This document shows, piece by piece, positions 13,721-21,402 of a DNA stretch of 41,437 bases (position 1 is its first letter; every line of letters starts with the position of its first letter). The notes beneath the pieces are model-generated. The model had not been told where the DNA came from and searched no databases. It saw only the letters and a program-made list of their open reading frames with translations. Origin of the DNA: DASYHS01 sp035998295. Lineage in GTDB: Bacteria; Pseudomonadota; Alphaproteobacteria; Azospirillales; Azospirillaceae. Both the position numbers and the translations under genes were made by a program. The stretch spans positions 1 to 41,437 of the forward strand of contig NZ_DASYHS010000044.1 in assembly GCF_035998295.1 (NCBI RefSeq), given 5' to 3'.

Positions 13721-14644
13721 ATGCTGGATGCCCTGACGCTCGACCAGATGCGCGTCTTCGTCGCCGTCGCCGAAGCCGGCAGCTTCCGCGCGGCCGCCGG
13801 CCGCCTGTCGCGGGTCCAGTCGGCGGTGAGCCATGCCGTCGCCGGCCTCGAGGCCCAGCTGGGGGTGACGCTTTTCGACCGTTCCGGCCACCGGCCGGCT
13901 TTGACGCCGGAGGGACGCGCGCTGCTGGAGGACGCGCGTGCCATCCTGCTGAAGGTCGACGCCTTGCGGGCGCGGGCGCGCGGGCTGGGCGAGGGGGTGG
14001 AACTGGTCCTGTCGATCGTGGTCGACAGCCTGTTCCCGCTGGACGCCGTCGGCGCGGCGCTGAAGGACCTGCACCAGGCTCATCCTTCGGTCGGCGTCAG
14101 GATGCGGGTAGCCCCCCTCGGCGCTCCGTTCGCCGCGCTGCGCGAGCGGCGCTGCACGTTGGGGATCACCGTCGGCCACGACTTCCGCGACCCGCACGTC
14201 GAGCTGGAGGCGCTGTGCCGCCTATCCTTCGTCGCGGTGGCCGCCGCGGCCCATCCCCTGGCCCGCAGGGCGGGGCCGCTCGGCGCGGTGGAACTCGCCG
14301 ATCACCTGCAGATCGTGCAGGAGGATCCGACCCCGCTGTCGCAGGGGCGCGACTTCGGCGTGCTCTCGCCCGGGACGTGGCGCGTGGACGGCCAGGATGC
14401 GAAGCAGGCCTTGATCCTGGCGGGGGCCGGCTGGGGGCGGCTGCCGCTGTGGGCGGTCGAGCGCGACCTGGCCGAGGGGCGGCTCGCGCGGATCGCCGCC
14501 GAGGCATTGGGCCCGGGCGGCGAGACCATCGTCGACGCCCATCTCGCCCATCGCCTGGACGAGCCCCTGGGCCCGGCCGCGCGGGCATTCCGCCGGGCGC
14601 TGCTGCGGCAGGTCGCGGGAGCCGTGAACCTCGTGTCGCGATAA
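13721..14644 (+). CDS. LysR-family transcription regulator
   Basis: This 307-aa protein has an N-terminal winged HTH (LTLDQMRVFVAVAEAGSFRA, then SRVQSAVSHAVAGLEAQLGV, LFDRSGHRPALTPEG), followed by a substrate-binding domain of normal size. It is divergent from wrbA-MFS-ABM by 104 bases, so it is the likely activator of that operon. The HTH has VQSAVSHAV instead of the common SQPAVSRQI but keeps the key positions. ATG 13721 lies directly after the AT-rich operator region with no clear ribosome site. Confidence 0.88.
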   Translation: MLDALTLDQMRVFVAVAEAGSFRAAAGRLSRVQSAVSHAVAGLEAQLGVTLFDRSGHRPALTPEGRALLEDARAILLKVDALRARARGLGEGVELVLSIVVDSLFPLDAVGAALKDLHQAHPSVGVRMRVAPLGAPFAALRERRCTLGITVGHDFRDPHVELEALCRLSFVAVAAAAHPLARRAGPLGAVELADHLQIVQEDPTPLSQGRDFGVLSPGTWRVDGQDAKQALILAGAGWGRLPLWAVERDLAEGRLARIAAEALGPGGETIVDAHLAHRLDEPLGPAARAFRRALLRQVAGAVNLVSR

Positions 14645-14646
14645 TA

Positions 14647-14667
14647 AGGTCGGCTGCCGCAACCGAC
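14647..14667 (+). terminator. Weak hairpin after lysR
   Basis: GGTCGG and CCGACC pair across a nine-base loop just after the lysR stop and are followed by CGTGTTTG. The stem is short and the T-run poor, so this is a weak terminator candidate. Confidence 0.3.
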
Positions 14668-14673
14668 CCGTGT

Positions 14674-14701
14674 TTGCAGACCGCCCCGCTTGGGGTATAG
14701 T
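14674..14701 (+). promoter_or_regulatory. Promoter of the Pro-rich protein/SPOR operon
   Basis: TTGCAG (14674-14679), a 16-base spacer and TATAGT (14696-14701, five of six matches to the -10 consensus) lie 33 bases before the ATG at 14734. The -35 is weak. No operator was recognised. Confidence 0.45.
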
Positions 14702-14733
14702 CCACCGATAGAGGTACTTGCCGCCGAGCCGCC

Positions 14734-15387
14734 ATGTCCGCCAAGCACCGGAGCTTCGCACCGCCCCCGGCCCACTGGCCCGGCAAGCCGCCGGCCGGTG
14801 CCCGCGCGCCCGCGGTGCAAGCGTTCCGCACCTTCGACCCGCTGAGGGCCCAAAAGACGGAACGAAGCGCCGTGGCCGACCAGCTCTTGTCGCTCCACGA
14901 TGGCCAGTTCCAGCTCGAAACCGCCGAGCGGGGGCTGCGCGTCAAGCCCAACGGCACCTACAACTTCGTCCGGGTGCACGGTACGACGCGCAACGACGCC
15001 CATACGTTCGTCTCCAACAAGGCCAGCCACGCGAAGCTCGCCGGCGGGCGGGCGGTGCTCTATGCGGGCACGGTCCGATTCGACAACGGTTCGCTCGACT
15101 GGTGGAGCAACTATTCGGGCACCTACCAGCCGATCGCGGCGTTCCGGCAGCAGGCCCAGCTCCCCGGCGACCGCTTCGTGCCGTGGCAGCGGCTCCAGAT
15201 GGGCGGCAATTCCATGCAGCGCGGCATGTTCACGGACAGGCACGCGGCAACCGCGCCCGCCGCGCACAAACCGAAGGCGCCGACGAGCCCCAAGGAAGAG
15301 GGGACCGCCGGTCCCGCCGCACCGCGTGCGACAACCTCCCCCGCGGCCACCAAGCCGGCCACCGCCGAAAAGGGAAAGCCATCATGA
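14734..15387 (+). CDS. Pro-rich N-terminal, toxin-effector-like protein of unknown function
   Basis: This 217-aa protein starts MSAKHRSFAPPPAHWPGKPP and then has ...ARAPAVQAF, a variant of the Pro-rich N-terminus of the WHH protein at 10756. A folded middle follows (residues 45-165) with YNFVRVHGTTRND, HTFVSNKASHAKLAGGR, VLYAGTVRFDNGSLDWW and SNYSGTYQPIAAF. The YAG-V-F-NG-W-SG-Y-P pattern is one I associate with C-terminal modules of secreted or polymorphic-toxin-type proteins, but I cannot name the domain. The tail is a low-complexity Pro/Ala/Lys stretch. No signal peptide or TM is present. It overlaps the SPOR gene by ATGA, so the two are co-expressed. Confidence 0.65.
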   Translation: MSAKHRSFAPPPAHWPGKPPAGARAPAVQAFRTFDPLRAQKTERSAVADQLLSLHDGQFQLETAERGLRVKPNGTYNFVRVHGTTRNDAHTFVSNKASHAKLAGGRAVLYAGTVRFDNGSLDWWSNYSGTYQPIAAFRQQAQLPGDRFVPWQRLQMGGNSMQRGMFTDRHAATAPAAHKPKAPTSPKEEGTAGPAAPRATTSPAATKPATAEKGKPS

Positions 15388-16166
15388 TGGGCCGCTGGCT
15401 CAGTGCCTTCGTCGGGCTGGGTATGCTCACCTTCGGGTGCATCACCTTCGTCCTCGGCCTCATCCTCGGCCACGGAATGGGTGGTAGTTTCGCGATCGCG
15501 AACCCGCCGGCCGAAGCTTCCGCCACCGGGGCGGAGGCCGTCGCTTCCGCTCCCGCGGCCGACGGTGCCGCCGGCGGCCAGAGCGTGAGCGTCAGCGTGT
15601 CGGACAGCAGTTCCGTCGCTTCCGCCGGGAGCACCGCTCCGGCGAGCGGCCCGGCCGAGGCAAGCGTGCCCGTCGAGACCGCCGCTCCGACCGAGGTCGC
15701 CGCTCTGCCGCCGGCGGAGGCCGCCGACCCGCCGCCGGCAGCCGCCGAGCCGCCGGCAGTGGTGGAGGTCCGCTCAGGACCGTCGCCGCAGCGGCCGCCG
15801 AGCTCCAAGATGCGCGGTTCCCTGCTGGAGGCGACGACGGCCATGCCGCCGCCCGAGACGGTGGCGGAGGTTCCTCCGCCGGTGCCGGTCGAGGCCGCGG
15901 GCCCGCCGTCGATCCTGTCGGTCCAGGTCGCACGCTTCTTGATGAAGGAGAATGCGGACGCCCTCGCCGCCGAGTTGGCCGCCCTCGGCTACAAGCCGCA
16001 GATCGTGCTGGCACGCGAGCCAGGTATTCCGGCCGCCCCGTCGTGGTACATGGTGACCCTGGGCCCGCAACCGGATGCCGAGACGGCCAACCGCCTCGCC
16101 CGCGAGGCCGCCGCGGCGCTCGGCCTGCCCGCCCACGCCGTGAGCTGGCCGCTGGCGACGCAGTAG
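15384..16166 (+). CDS. SPOR-domain membrane protein
   Basis: This 260-aa protein has a single N-terminal TM (residues 6-30, SAFVGLGMLTFGCITFVLGL), then a periplasmic linker of about 150 residues that is almost all A/P/E/S/V. The C-terminal SPOR domain (ILSVQVARFLMKENADALAA, then YKPQIV, WYMVTLGPQ) binds denuded glycan strands of peptidoglycan, often at the septum. The start overlaps the Pro-rich protein stop (ATGA). SPOR proteins are usually near division or cell-wall genes; here it is coupled to a toxin-like protein, which is odd. A second ATG one codon later is equally good. Confidence 0.8.
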   Translation: MMGRWLSAFVGLGMLTFGCITFVLGLILGHGMGGSFAIANPPAEASATGAEAVASAPAADGAAGGQSVSVSVSDSSSVASAGSTAPASGPAEASVPVETAAPTEVAALPPAEAADPPPAAAEPPAVVEVRSGPSPQRPPSSKMRGSLLEATTAMPPPETVAEVPPPVPVEAAGPPSILSVQVARFLMKENADALAAELAALGYKPQIVLAREPGIPAAPSWYMVTLGPQPDAETANRLAREAAAALGLPAHAVSWPLATQ

Positions 16167-16190
16167 CGCCGCCTCCCGTCCTGGCCGGCT

Positions 16191-17381
16191 TCAGGCCGCG
16201 GCCGGACGCGGCGCCACCAGCCGGCGGCAGGCCGCGGCAGCCACGGAGGCCGCCGCGGTCGCCGCCATCATGACCACGCCGTCGCCGCCGTCGAGATGGC
16301 CGACGAAGATGCCGACCGCACTCGCGAGCGTCATCTGGATGAAGCCCAGCAGGGCCGAGGCGAGCCCGGCCATCGCCGGGAAGGGGCCGATCGCCCCGGC
16401 CATCGTATTCGGCAGCGTCAGCCCCGCCCCGGCCAGGAACACGAACAGCGGCGCGAGGATGGACGCGACCGAAGGCTCGCCCGCAACCGCCAGGGCGAGG
16501 CCCGACAGTCCGCCCAGCATCAGGACCGCGGTCCCCAGCGCCACCATCCTCGTGGGCCCCAGCGCGAGCGAGAGGCGGCCTGCGCCGAACGATCCCGTTA
16601 TGTAGCCGACCACCACGACGCCGAAGGACAGGCCGTACTCCTCGGGCGAGAGGCCGAGCCCGTCGATCAGCACGAAGGACGAGCCGGAAATGAAGGCGAA
16701 GATGCCGCTGTAGACGAAGGACGCGCACAACACGTAGCCGATATAGACGCGGTCGCCGAGCAGCGTCGCGTAGTTCGAGGCCAGCCGGCCGGGCCTCAGC
16801 GCCAGCGGGTCGAGATGGTCGTTGGTCTCGTCCAGCAGCAGGGCGGCCGCGACCAGGATCACGGCGCCGAAGGCCAGCAGCAGGACGAAGTTCGCCCGCC
16901 AGCCGAACGCCGTGGTCAGCACGCCGCCGATCACCGGCCCGACCGCGGGGCCGAGCGCCACCGCCATCGCCATGTAGGCGAGGATGCGCGCGGCGCCGTC
17001 CCGTCCATAGACGTCGCGCACCACGGCACGGCCGAGCACGGGCCCGCAGCAGGCTCCGACCGCCTGGAAGAAGCGCGCGGCGACGAGCTGCTCGATCGAC
17101 TGTGCGAAGGTACAGGCGACGCTGGCGACCACGAAGATCGCCACACCGCCCAGGATCACCGGCCTGCGGCCGAACCGGTCGGACATCGGCCCGTAGACGA
17201 GCTGGCTGACCGCGAAGCCGACCAGGAACACGCTGAGCGTGAGCTGGACCGAGGCGGCGTCCGTCGAGAACACCGAGGCCAGGAGCGGCAGCGAGGGAAG
17301 ATAGAGGTCCGTCGAGAGCGGCCCGAACGCGACCAGCGCGGTCAGCAGGACGGCGACGGTGCGGCTTTGCGGACGGGGCAT
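16191..17381 (-). CDS. Bcr/CflA-family multidrug MFS exporter
   Basis: This 396-aa protein has 12 TM segments. It carries the DHA1 features FGPLSTDLYLPSLPLLA in TM1, YGPMSDRFGRRPVIL as motif A after TM2, and a GPVLGRAVVRD stretch typical of Bcr/CflA. These proton antiporters export bicyclomycin, chloramphenicol, sulphonamides or cysteine. ATG 17381 (MPRPQSRTVAVLL) was chosen because the 20 residues upstream in frame do not look like a membrane-protein N-terminus. It is a single gene; no regulator adjoins it. Confidence 0.85.
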   Translation of the reverse strand: MPRPQSRTVAVLLTALVAFGPLSTDLYLPSLPLLASVFSTDAASVQLTLSVFLVGFAVSQLVYGPMSDRFGRRPVILGGVAIFVVASVACTFAQSIEQLVAARFFQAVGACCGPVLGRAVVRDVYGRDGAARILAYMAMAVALGPAVGPVIGGVLTTAFGWRANFVLLLAFGAVILVAAALLLDETNDHLDPLALRPGRLASNYATLLGDRVYIGYVLCASFVYSGIFAFISGSSFVLIDGLGLSPEEYGLSFGVVVVGYITGSFGAGRLSLALGPTRMVALGTAVLMLGGLSGLALAVAGEPSVASILAPLFVFLAGAGLTLPNTMAGAIGPFPAMAGLASALLGFIQMTLASAVGIFVGHLDGGDGVVMMAATAAASVAAAACRRLVAPRPAAA

Positions 17382-17496
17382 GGACGGCCATCGCAGGAGA
17401 GGGACCAGGACACATGCCCCATCCGGCCCCGCCCTGTCCACCCCCGCGCCGGCAGGTCAGATCTGCGGGCATGCGGACATGCGGGCCGGCGCCGCC

Positions 17497-18231
17497 TCAG
17501 CCGTAGCGCAGCAGCCGCGCCCCGTTCGCCTTGAGCCAGGCGCGGGCACCCTCGGCTTCCGGGCTCAGCGTCGCGACCAGCCGCCAGAAACGGGGGCCGT
17601 GGTTCATCTCGCGCAGATGCGCCACTTCGTGGGAGACCACGTAGTCGAGCACCGGTTCAGGCGCCAGGATCAGCCGCCACGAGAAGGACAGCCGGCCGGT
17701 GGACGCGCAGCTCCCCCAGCGGCTGCGGGTGTCGCGCACCGCGACGGCGCCGAGCGAGGCGCCGATCCGCTCCGCCTTGTCGCGCGAGCGCGCGGCAAGC
17801 TCGCGCCGGGCCTCGGCGACGAGGAAGTCGCGCACGCGCCGGGCCACGAACTCCGGACTGCCGCCGACGCGGATCTCGCCATCCGCGCGCAGGGTGCCGC
17901 CGCGGTGCCGGGGGTCGTGCCTGACGACGTGGTCGGCGCCCAGGAACGGCAGCGCGACGCCATCGGCGAACGCGAGCCTCGGCGGCATGGCGGCGAGCCG
18001 GGAGCGCACCCAGTCGGCATGCCGGGCGACGAAGCGGGCCGCCTCGGCTTCCGTGACGCCGCGCGGCACCACCACCTGGATCACGTCACGGGCCGGATCG
18101 ACCCGCAAGGTCATGCGGGTCGCCCGCGGGCTCTCCCGCAACTCGAGCGCGCTGGCCGGCAGGCCGGTCACCAGCAGCGGTCGGCGCGATGCGGTACGGT
18201 CGGGCACAGCCTTCTCGTGGGCGTCTCGCAT
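17497..18231 (-). CDS. YgjP-like (DUF45/M48-type) metallopeptidase
   Basis: This 244-aa protein belongs to the YgjP/DUF45 family. The zinc site is HEVAHLREMNHGPRFW (HExxH plus a downstream His), preceded by TRSRWGSCASTGRLSFSWRL, a strongly conserved family block. Such proteins are cytosolic and linked to DNA repair or restriction contexts in other genomes, but their substrate is not settled. ATG 18231 (MRDAHEK) was preferred; the frame is open further upstream. It is a single gene between a drug exporter and phaZ. Confidence 0.85.
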   Translation of the reverse strand: MRDAHEKAVPDRTASRRPLLVTGLPASALELRESPRATRMTLRVDPARDVIQVVVPRGVTEAEAARFVARHADWVRSRLAAMPPRLAFADGVALPFLGADHVVRHDPRHRGGTLRADGEIRVGGSPEFVARRVRDFLVAEARRELAARSRDKAERIGASLGAVAVRDTRSRWGSCASTGRLSFSWRLILAPEPVLDYVVSHEVAHLREMNHGPRFWRLVATLSPEAEGARAWLKANGARLLRYG

Positions 18232-18301
18232 GTCCGAGGTATAGAGGGAGGATGGCCGGCGCGCCACAAGGATCGTGGGCAGCCTGACACGCATGGCGGG
18301 T

Positions 18302-18327
18302 AAAAACGCCGCGGTTCGCCCGCGGCG
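18302..18327 (-). terminator. Rho-independent terminator of phaZ
   Basis: CGCCGCGG (18307-18314) and CCGCGGCG (18320-18327) form an 8-bp GC stem with a five-base loop. On the minus strand it is followed by TTTTT (18306-18302). It lies 15 bases after the phaZ stop and is oriented for it. Confidence 0.75.
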
Positions 18328-18341
18328 GGCATCGCGAGCGG

Positions 18342-19586
18342 TCAGGCCGCGTCGGCTGGAGCGGCCTCGCCCGCGTGGGCACGGATGAAGCCGCGTACGC
18401 GCGGCATGATCACCTCGCGCCAGCGCCGCCCGTTGAAGATGCCGTAGTGGCCGACCCCTTCCTGGAGGTGGTCGAGCCGCTGCTCCGGGCGCAGACCCGA
18501 GCACAGCTGGTGCGCGGCGCGTGTCTGACCCGGCGCGCTGATGTCGTCGAGCTCGCCTTCCACCGTCATCAGCGCGGTCCGCGTGATCGCGCGCGGCTCG
18601 ACCAACTCGCCGCGCCAGCGCATGGTGCCGCGCGGCAGGGAGTGCTTCTGGAACACGGTCGAGACGGTCTCGAGGTAGAATTCCGCCGGGAGGTCCATCA
18701 CCGACAGGTACTCGTCGTAGAACCTGCGGTGCTGTTCGGCGCTCTCGCCGTCGCCGCGCACGAGGTGCTCGAACAGCCGGAGATGCTCGCCGACGTGACG
18801 GTCGAGGTTCATGGACATGAAGCCCGTGAGCTGGATGAACCCGGGATAGACCTGCCTCAACCCGCCCGGGTAGTAGATCGGGACCGTGGCCACGACGTTG
18901 CGCTCGAACCAGGACAGCGGCCTGGTCTCGGCAAGGCGCGTCACGACGGTGGGGGCCGCCGTCGTGTCGATCGGGCCGCCCATCAGCACCATGCTGCGCG
19001 GCTGGTGCGGATCGCCCGACTGGGCCATCACCGACACCGCGGCCAGCACCGGCACCGCCGGCTGGCACACCGCCATCACGTGGACCTCCGGTCCGAGCAG
19101 GCGCAGGAACTCGATCACGTAGTCGACGTAGTCGTCCATGCCGAAGCCGCCGCGCGCGAGCGGGACCTTGCGGGCATCGATCCAGTCCGTGACGTAGACG
19201 TCGTGCTCGGGAAGCAGTGCCGCCACGGTGCCGCGCAGCAGCGTCGCGTGATGCCCCGACATGGGCGCCACCAGCAGCACCTTGGGGTCGTCACGCTCCA
19301 CCGCGCGCTCGAAACGAACGAGGTTGCAGAACGGCTTGTGCGCGACGGTCGTCTCCGTCACCGCGACCGGGGTTCCCTCGATCACGGTTTCGGCGAGCCC
19401 GAACTCCGGTTTGGCGAAACGGCGCGTCGTCCTCTCCAGCAACTCCGCGCCAGCGGCGACGGTCCGCCCGAAGCGGGTGTAGGAGGCGGGAACGAACGGG
19501 TGCTGGAACGTGGCCTGGGTCGCTTCGGCAACCAGACGGATCGGCAACCATGCAGCCTGCTGCAGGTCATAGAGTTGGTAGAGCAA
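18342..19586 (-). CDS. phaZ: Intracellular polyhydroxyalkanoate depolymerase
   Basis: This 414-aa protein follows the family pattern from MLYQLYDLQQ onward. The nucleophile is a cysteine, not a serine: MAVCQPAVPVL, Cys174, as in PhaZ1-type enzymes. Conserved blocks include VLLVAPMSGHHATLLRGTV, VYVTDWIDARKVPL and the catalytic His region EGVGHYGIFNGRRW. It breaks down stored PHB granules in the cytoplasm. TTG 19586 was chosen because it gives the usual MLYQ start and has GAGG six bases upstream; GTG 19598 is an alternative without a ribosome site. The gene has its own terminator. Confidence 0.9.
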   Translation of the reverse strand: MLYQLYDLQQAAWLPIRLVAEATQATFQHPFVPASYTRFGRTVAAGAELLERTTRRFAKPEFGLAETVIEGTPVAVTETTVAHKPFCNLVRFERAVERDDPKVLLVAPMSGHHATLLRGTVAALLPEHDVYVTDWIDARKVPLARGGFGMDDYVDYVIEFLRLLGPEVHVMAVCQPAVPVLAAVSVMAQSGDPHQPRSMVLMGGPIDTTAAPTVVTRLAETRPLSWFERNVVATVPIYYPGGLRQVYPGFIQLTGFMSMNLDRHVGEHLRLFEHLVRGDGESAEQHRRFYDEYLSVMDLPAEFYLETVSTVFQKHSLPRGTMRWRGELVEPRAITRTALMTVEGELDDISAPGQTRAAHQLCSGLRPEQRLDHLQEGVGHYGIFNGRRWREVIMPRVRGFIRAHAGEAAPADAA

Positions 19587-19772
19587 TGCGACCCTCACCT
19601 ACTGTTCACGGCCACGCGGCAATGCGCGTGCTGCGGGGCAGCGAGCCGAGCCGTGCGGCGTTGCGCCGCACGTTTCTTCAACAAGGTGATGTAGGAATGG
19701 TTGCCCGAAAGTAAACGGATTGCATCGAGCGTAGCCGTCGCACGGCGCTATGGCGCAGCCATGGCCCAAGCG
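19587..19772. other. phaZ upstream region with hairpin
   Basis: This 186-base gap holds a perfect hairpin, CGTGCGGCG-TTG-CGCCGCACG (19652-19672), with TTTCTT on the plus side. No plus-strand gene ends here, so it is more likely part of the phaZ 5' leader. The first copy of a 25-base duplication (19746-19770) is at its right edge. No convincing promoter or small gene was seen. Confidence 0.35.
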
Positions 19773-19795
19773 CTATGGCGCAGCCATGGCCCAAG
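19746..19795. repeat. 25-base perfect tandem duplication across a stop codon
   Basis: Bases 19746-19770 and 19771-19795 are identical. The right copy holds the end and TAG stop of the SafE-like gene (stop at 19773-19775). The unit itself contains GGCGCAGCCATGGCC, which is partly self-complementary. Confidence 0.9.
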
Positions 19796-20561
19796 CCATG
19801 TAGCCGAGGACGGCGGCGTTGACGACCATCAGCACCGGAGCCGCCCGACGCACCGGACCGTCCAGAGCACGTCCGGCCACATGCCCGGCCCAGCCGATCG
19901 CGACCAGGCTCGGCGCGGTTCCCAGCGCGAAGGCGAGCATGCCGATCCCGCCGGCGGCGGGGTTGCCGCTCGCGGCCGCGGCCGCGAGCGCGCCGTAGAG
20001 CAGCCCGCAGGGGAGGAAGCCGAGCGCGAAGCCCAGGGCGTAGCCGCGCCATCCCGTGGGGGTGCCGAGCAGTGCCCTCAGGCGTGCCGTCAGGGCGCGT
20101 GCCCAGGGCTTGCGCGCCGCGGCCGCACAGCCCGGCCTTCCGGCCCGCGCCCGGGCGAGCCCGAACCGGCGCAGCGCATTGGCGAGGAAGACGGCGGCCG
20201 CGAGCAGGAGCAGGCCGGCGGAGAGCCAGCGGAGGCCCGGCATGGAACCGAGCGTCCCCGCGGTGGCCGCCGCCGCCGCGCCGAGCGCCCCGTAGGCGGT
20301 GGCGCGCCCGAGATGATACGGCAGCAGGGCCGCGGCCACGATCCGGTGCAACTCGCCCATGCGCGCGGCCGGCACGCGTTCCAGCCGCGCGCCGACCTGG
20401 GCCAGCACCAGCGGCCCGCACATACCCGGGCAGTGGCCGAGCCCGCCGGCCAGTCCCGCCGCCAACAGCATCGCCGCGAGCGCGCCGTCGCCTTCGGCCG
20501 CGAGCCCGGCACACCGGGCGATCCCGAGTTCGAGCAGGGTAAGGAGGCCGTACTGGTCCAA
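19773..20561 (-). CDS. SafE/DsbD_2-type membrane protein (sulfite exporter TauE/SafE family)
   Basis: This protein of about 262 aa has six TM segments and the paired motifs GHCPGMCGPLVLAQ near residue 43 and GFLPCGLLYGAL near residue 190. These are shared by the UreH/DsbD_2-like transmembrane family often found with cbb3 oxidase assembly (ccoI/ccoS) genes and thought to handle copper or other metals. TTG 20561 is preferred because GAGG lies eight bases upstream and the FNR-type box then sits about one class II distance before a plausible start of transcription; GTG 20597 is the longer choice. No cco genes are nearby. Confidence 0.75.
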   Translation of the reverse strand: MDQYGLLTLLELGIARCAGLAAEGDGALAAMLLAAGLAGGLGHCPGMCGPLVLAQVGARLERVPAARMGELHRIVAAALLPYHLGRATAYGALGAAAAATAGTLGSMPGLRWLSAGLLLLAAAVFLANALRRFGLARARAGRPGCAAAARKPWARALTARLRALLGTPTGWRGYALGFALGFLPCGLLYGALAAAAASGNPAAGGIGMLAFALGTAPSLVAIGWAGHVAGRALDGPVRRAAPVLMVVNAAVLGYMAWAMAAP

Positions 20562-20614
20562 TCGCCCATCCTCGTGGTTTGGGCGAGTTTGGCGCACGGG
20601 CCGGGGTCGGGGCC

Positions 20615-20628
20615 TTGACCTGCGTCAA
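20615..20628 (-). promoter_or_regulatory. FNR/FixK-type anaerobox
   Basis: TTGAC-CTGC-GTCAA is a perfect palindrome matching TTGA-N6-TCAA of alphaproteobacterial FnrL/FixK regulators. Its centre is about 60 bases before TTG 20561 of the SafE-like gene, which suits class II activation at -41.5. It implies induction when oxygen is low. Confidence 0.65.
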
Positions 20629-20640
20629 GAGCCGGGCGGA

Positions 20641-21264
20641 TCAGATGGTGCGCCCGCCCGGGATCGGGTCTGGCTGGGCCAGTTCGTGGGTCTCGACCGG
20701 CCGTACGCTGTAGCGGGACAAGATCTCCGTCACCATCCGCTCATGCCCGGGATCGCGCAGGTTGACCCACACCAGGATGCCGCCTTTGCGAAGATGCTCG
20801 TCGAGCCACTCCGCGCGCTGCCCGGATACCCAGCGCGAGACCAGTGCGCCCAATCCACCCGCGCCGAGACCTGCCGCCGCCGCCCCGGCTGCGGCGATGG
20901 CGGCGCCGCCGCCGGTCGCGACGATCGCGCCGGCAGCGACGACCGCGCCGATATAGGCCGGGATCGCGGCGGCGGCTCCCTCGGCGTTGCCGACCTCCTC
21001 CGGCGCGACGTAGGAGGTGCGCGGCGCATTCGGGTCGTGCTTGGCCTCGTCGATGGAGCGATAGGTACTGTGGATCCTGTTCTCCACGGTCTCGTCGCTG
21101 GCCAGCAGGCTGATGTCCTGGCGCTCGACGCCGCTCAGGGTGAGGTCGTCGATCGCCCGGTGCAGGGTCTCGACGTCGCCGATCACGGCGATGGCTTCGC
21201 GCACGCGCGGCAGGTCCGCGTCGACCGGTGCCACCCTGTCTGTGTCATGGAATTTTTCGGTCAT
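20641..21264 (-). CDS. Uncharacterised stress-type protein with glycine-rich membrane hairpin
   Basis: This 207-aa protein has an N-terminal alpha/beta part (VREAIAVIGDVETLHRAIDD, then LTLSGVERQDISLLAS) that resembles general-stress GspM-like domains. Two Gly/Ala-rich hydrophobic segments follow at residues 98-140 (AIPAYIGAVVAAGAIVATGG...). The C-terminal part is KGGILVWVNLRDPGHERMV. The whole architecture occurs in alphaproteobacterial hypothetical proteins; I know no function. ATG 21264 has GGAGAGGTCG directly upstream. It is a single gene that ends 13 bases from the anaerobox on the neighbouring side. Confidence 0.65.
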   Translation of the reverse strand: MTEKFHDTDRVAPVDADLPRVREAIAVIGDVETLHRAIDDLTLSGVERQDISLLASDETVENRIHSTYRSIDEAKHDPNAPRTSYVAPEEVGNAEGAAAAIPAYIGAVVAAGAIVATGGGAAIAAAGAAAAGLGAGGLGALVSRWVSGQRAEWLDEHLRKGGILVWVNLRDPGHERMVTEILSRYSVRPVETHELAQPDPIPGGRTI

Positions 21265-21402
21265 CGACCTCTCCTCTTCGCTCCCTGGGCAAACCGCCCG
21301 GCGTTCCCGGCGTTCCCTGCGATTCGCTGTCGCCTCCGGGGAGCAATTCCGGCTAGAGTCCCGCCCCATGAAACTTCGTGCGAACGCAGTCGAGTGGGAA
21401 TC

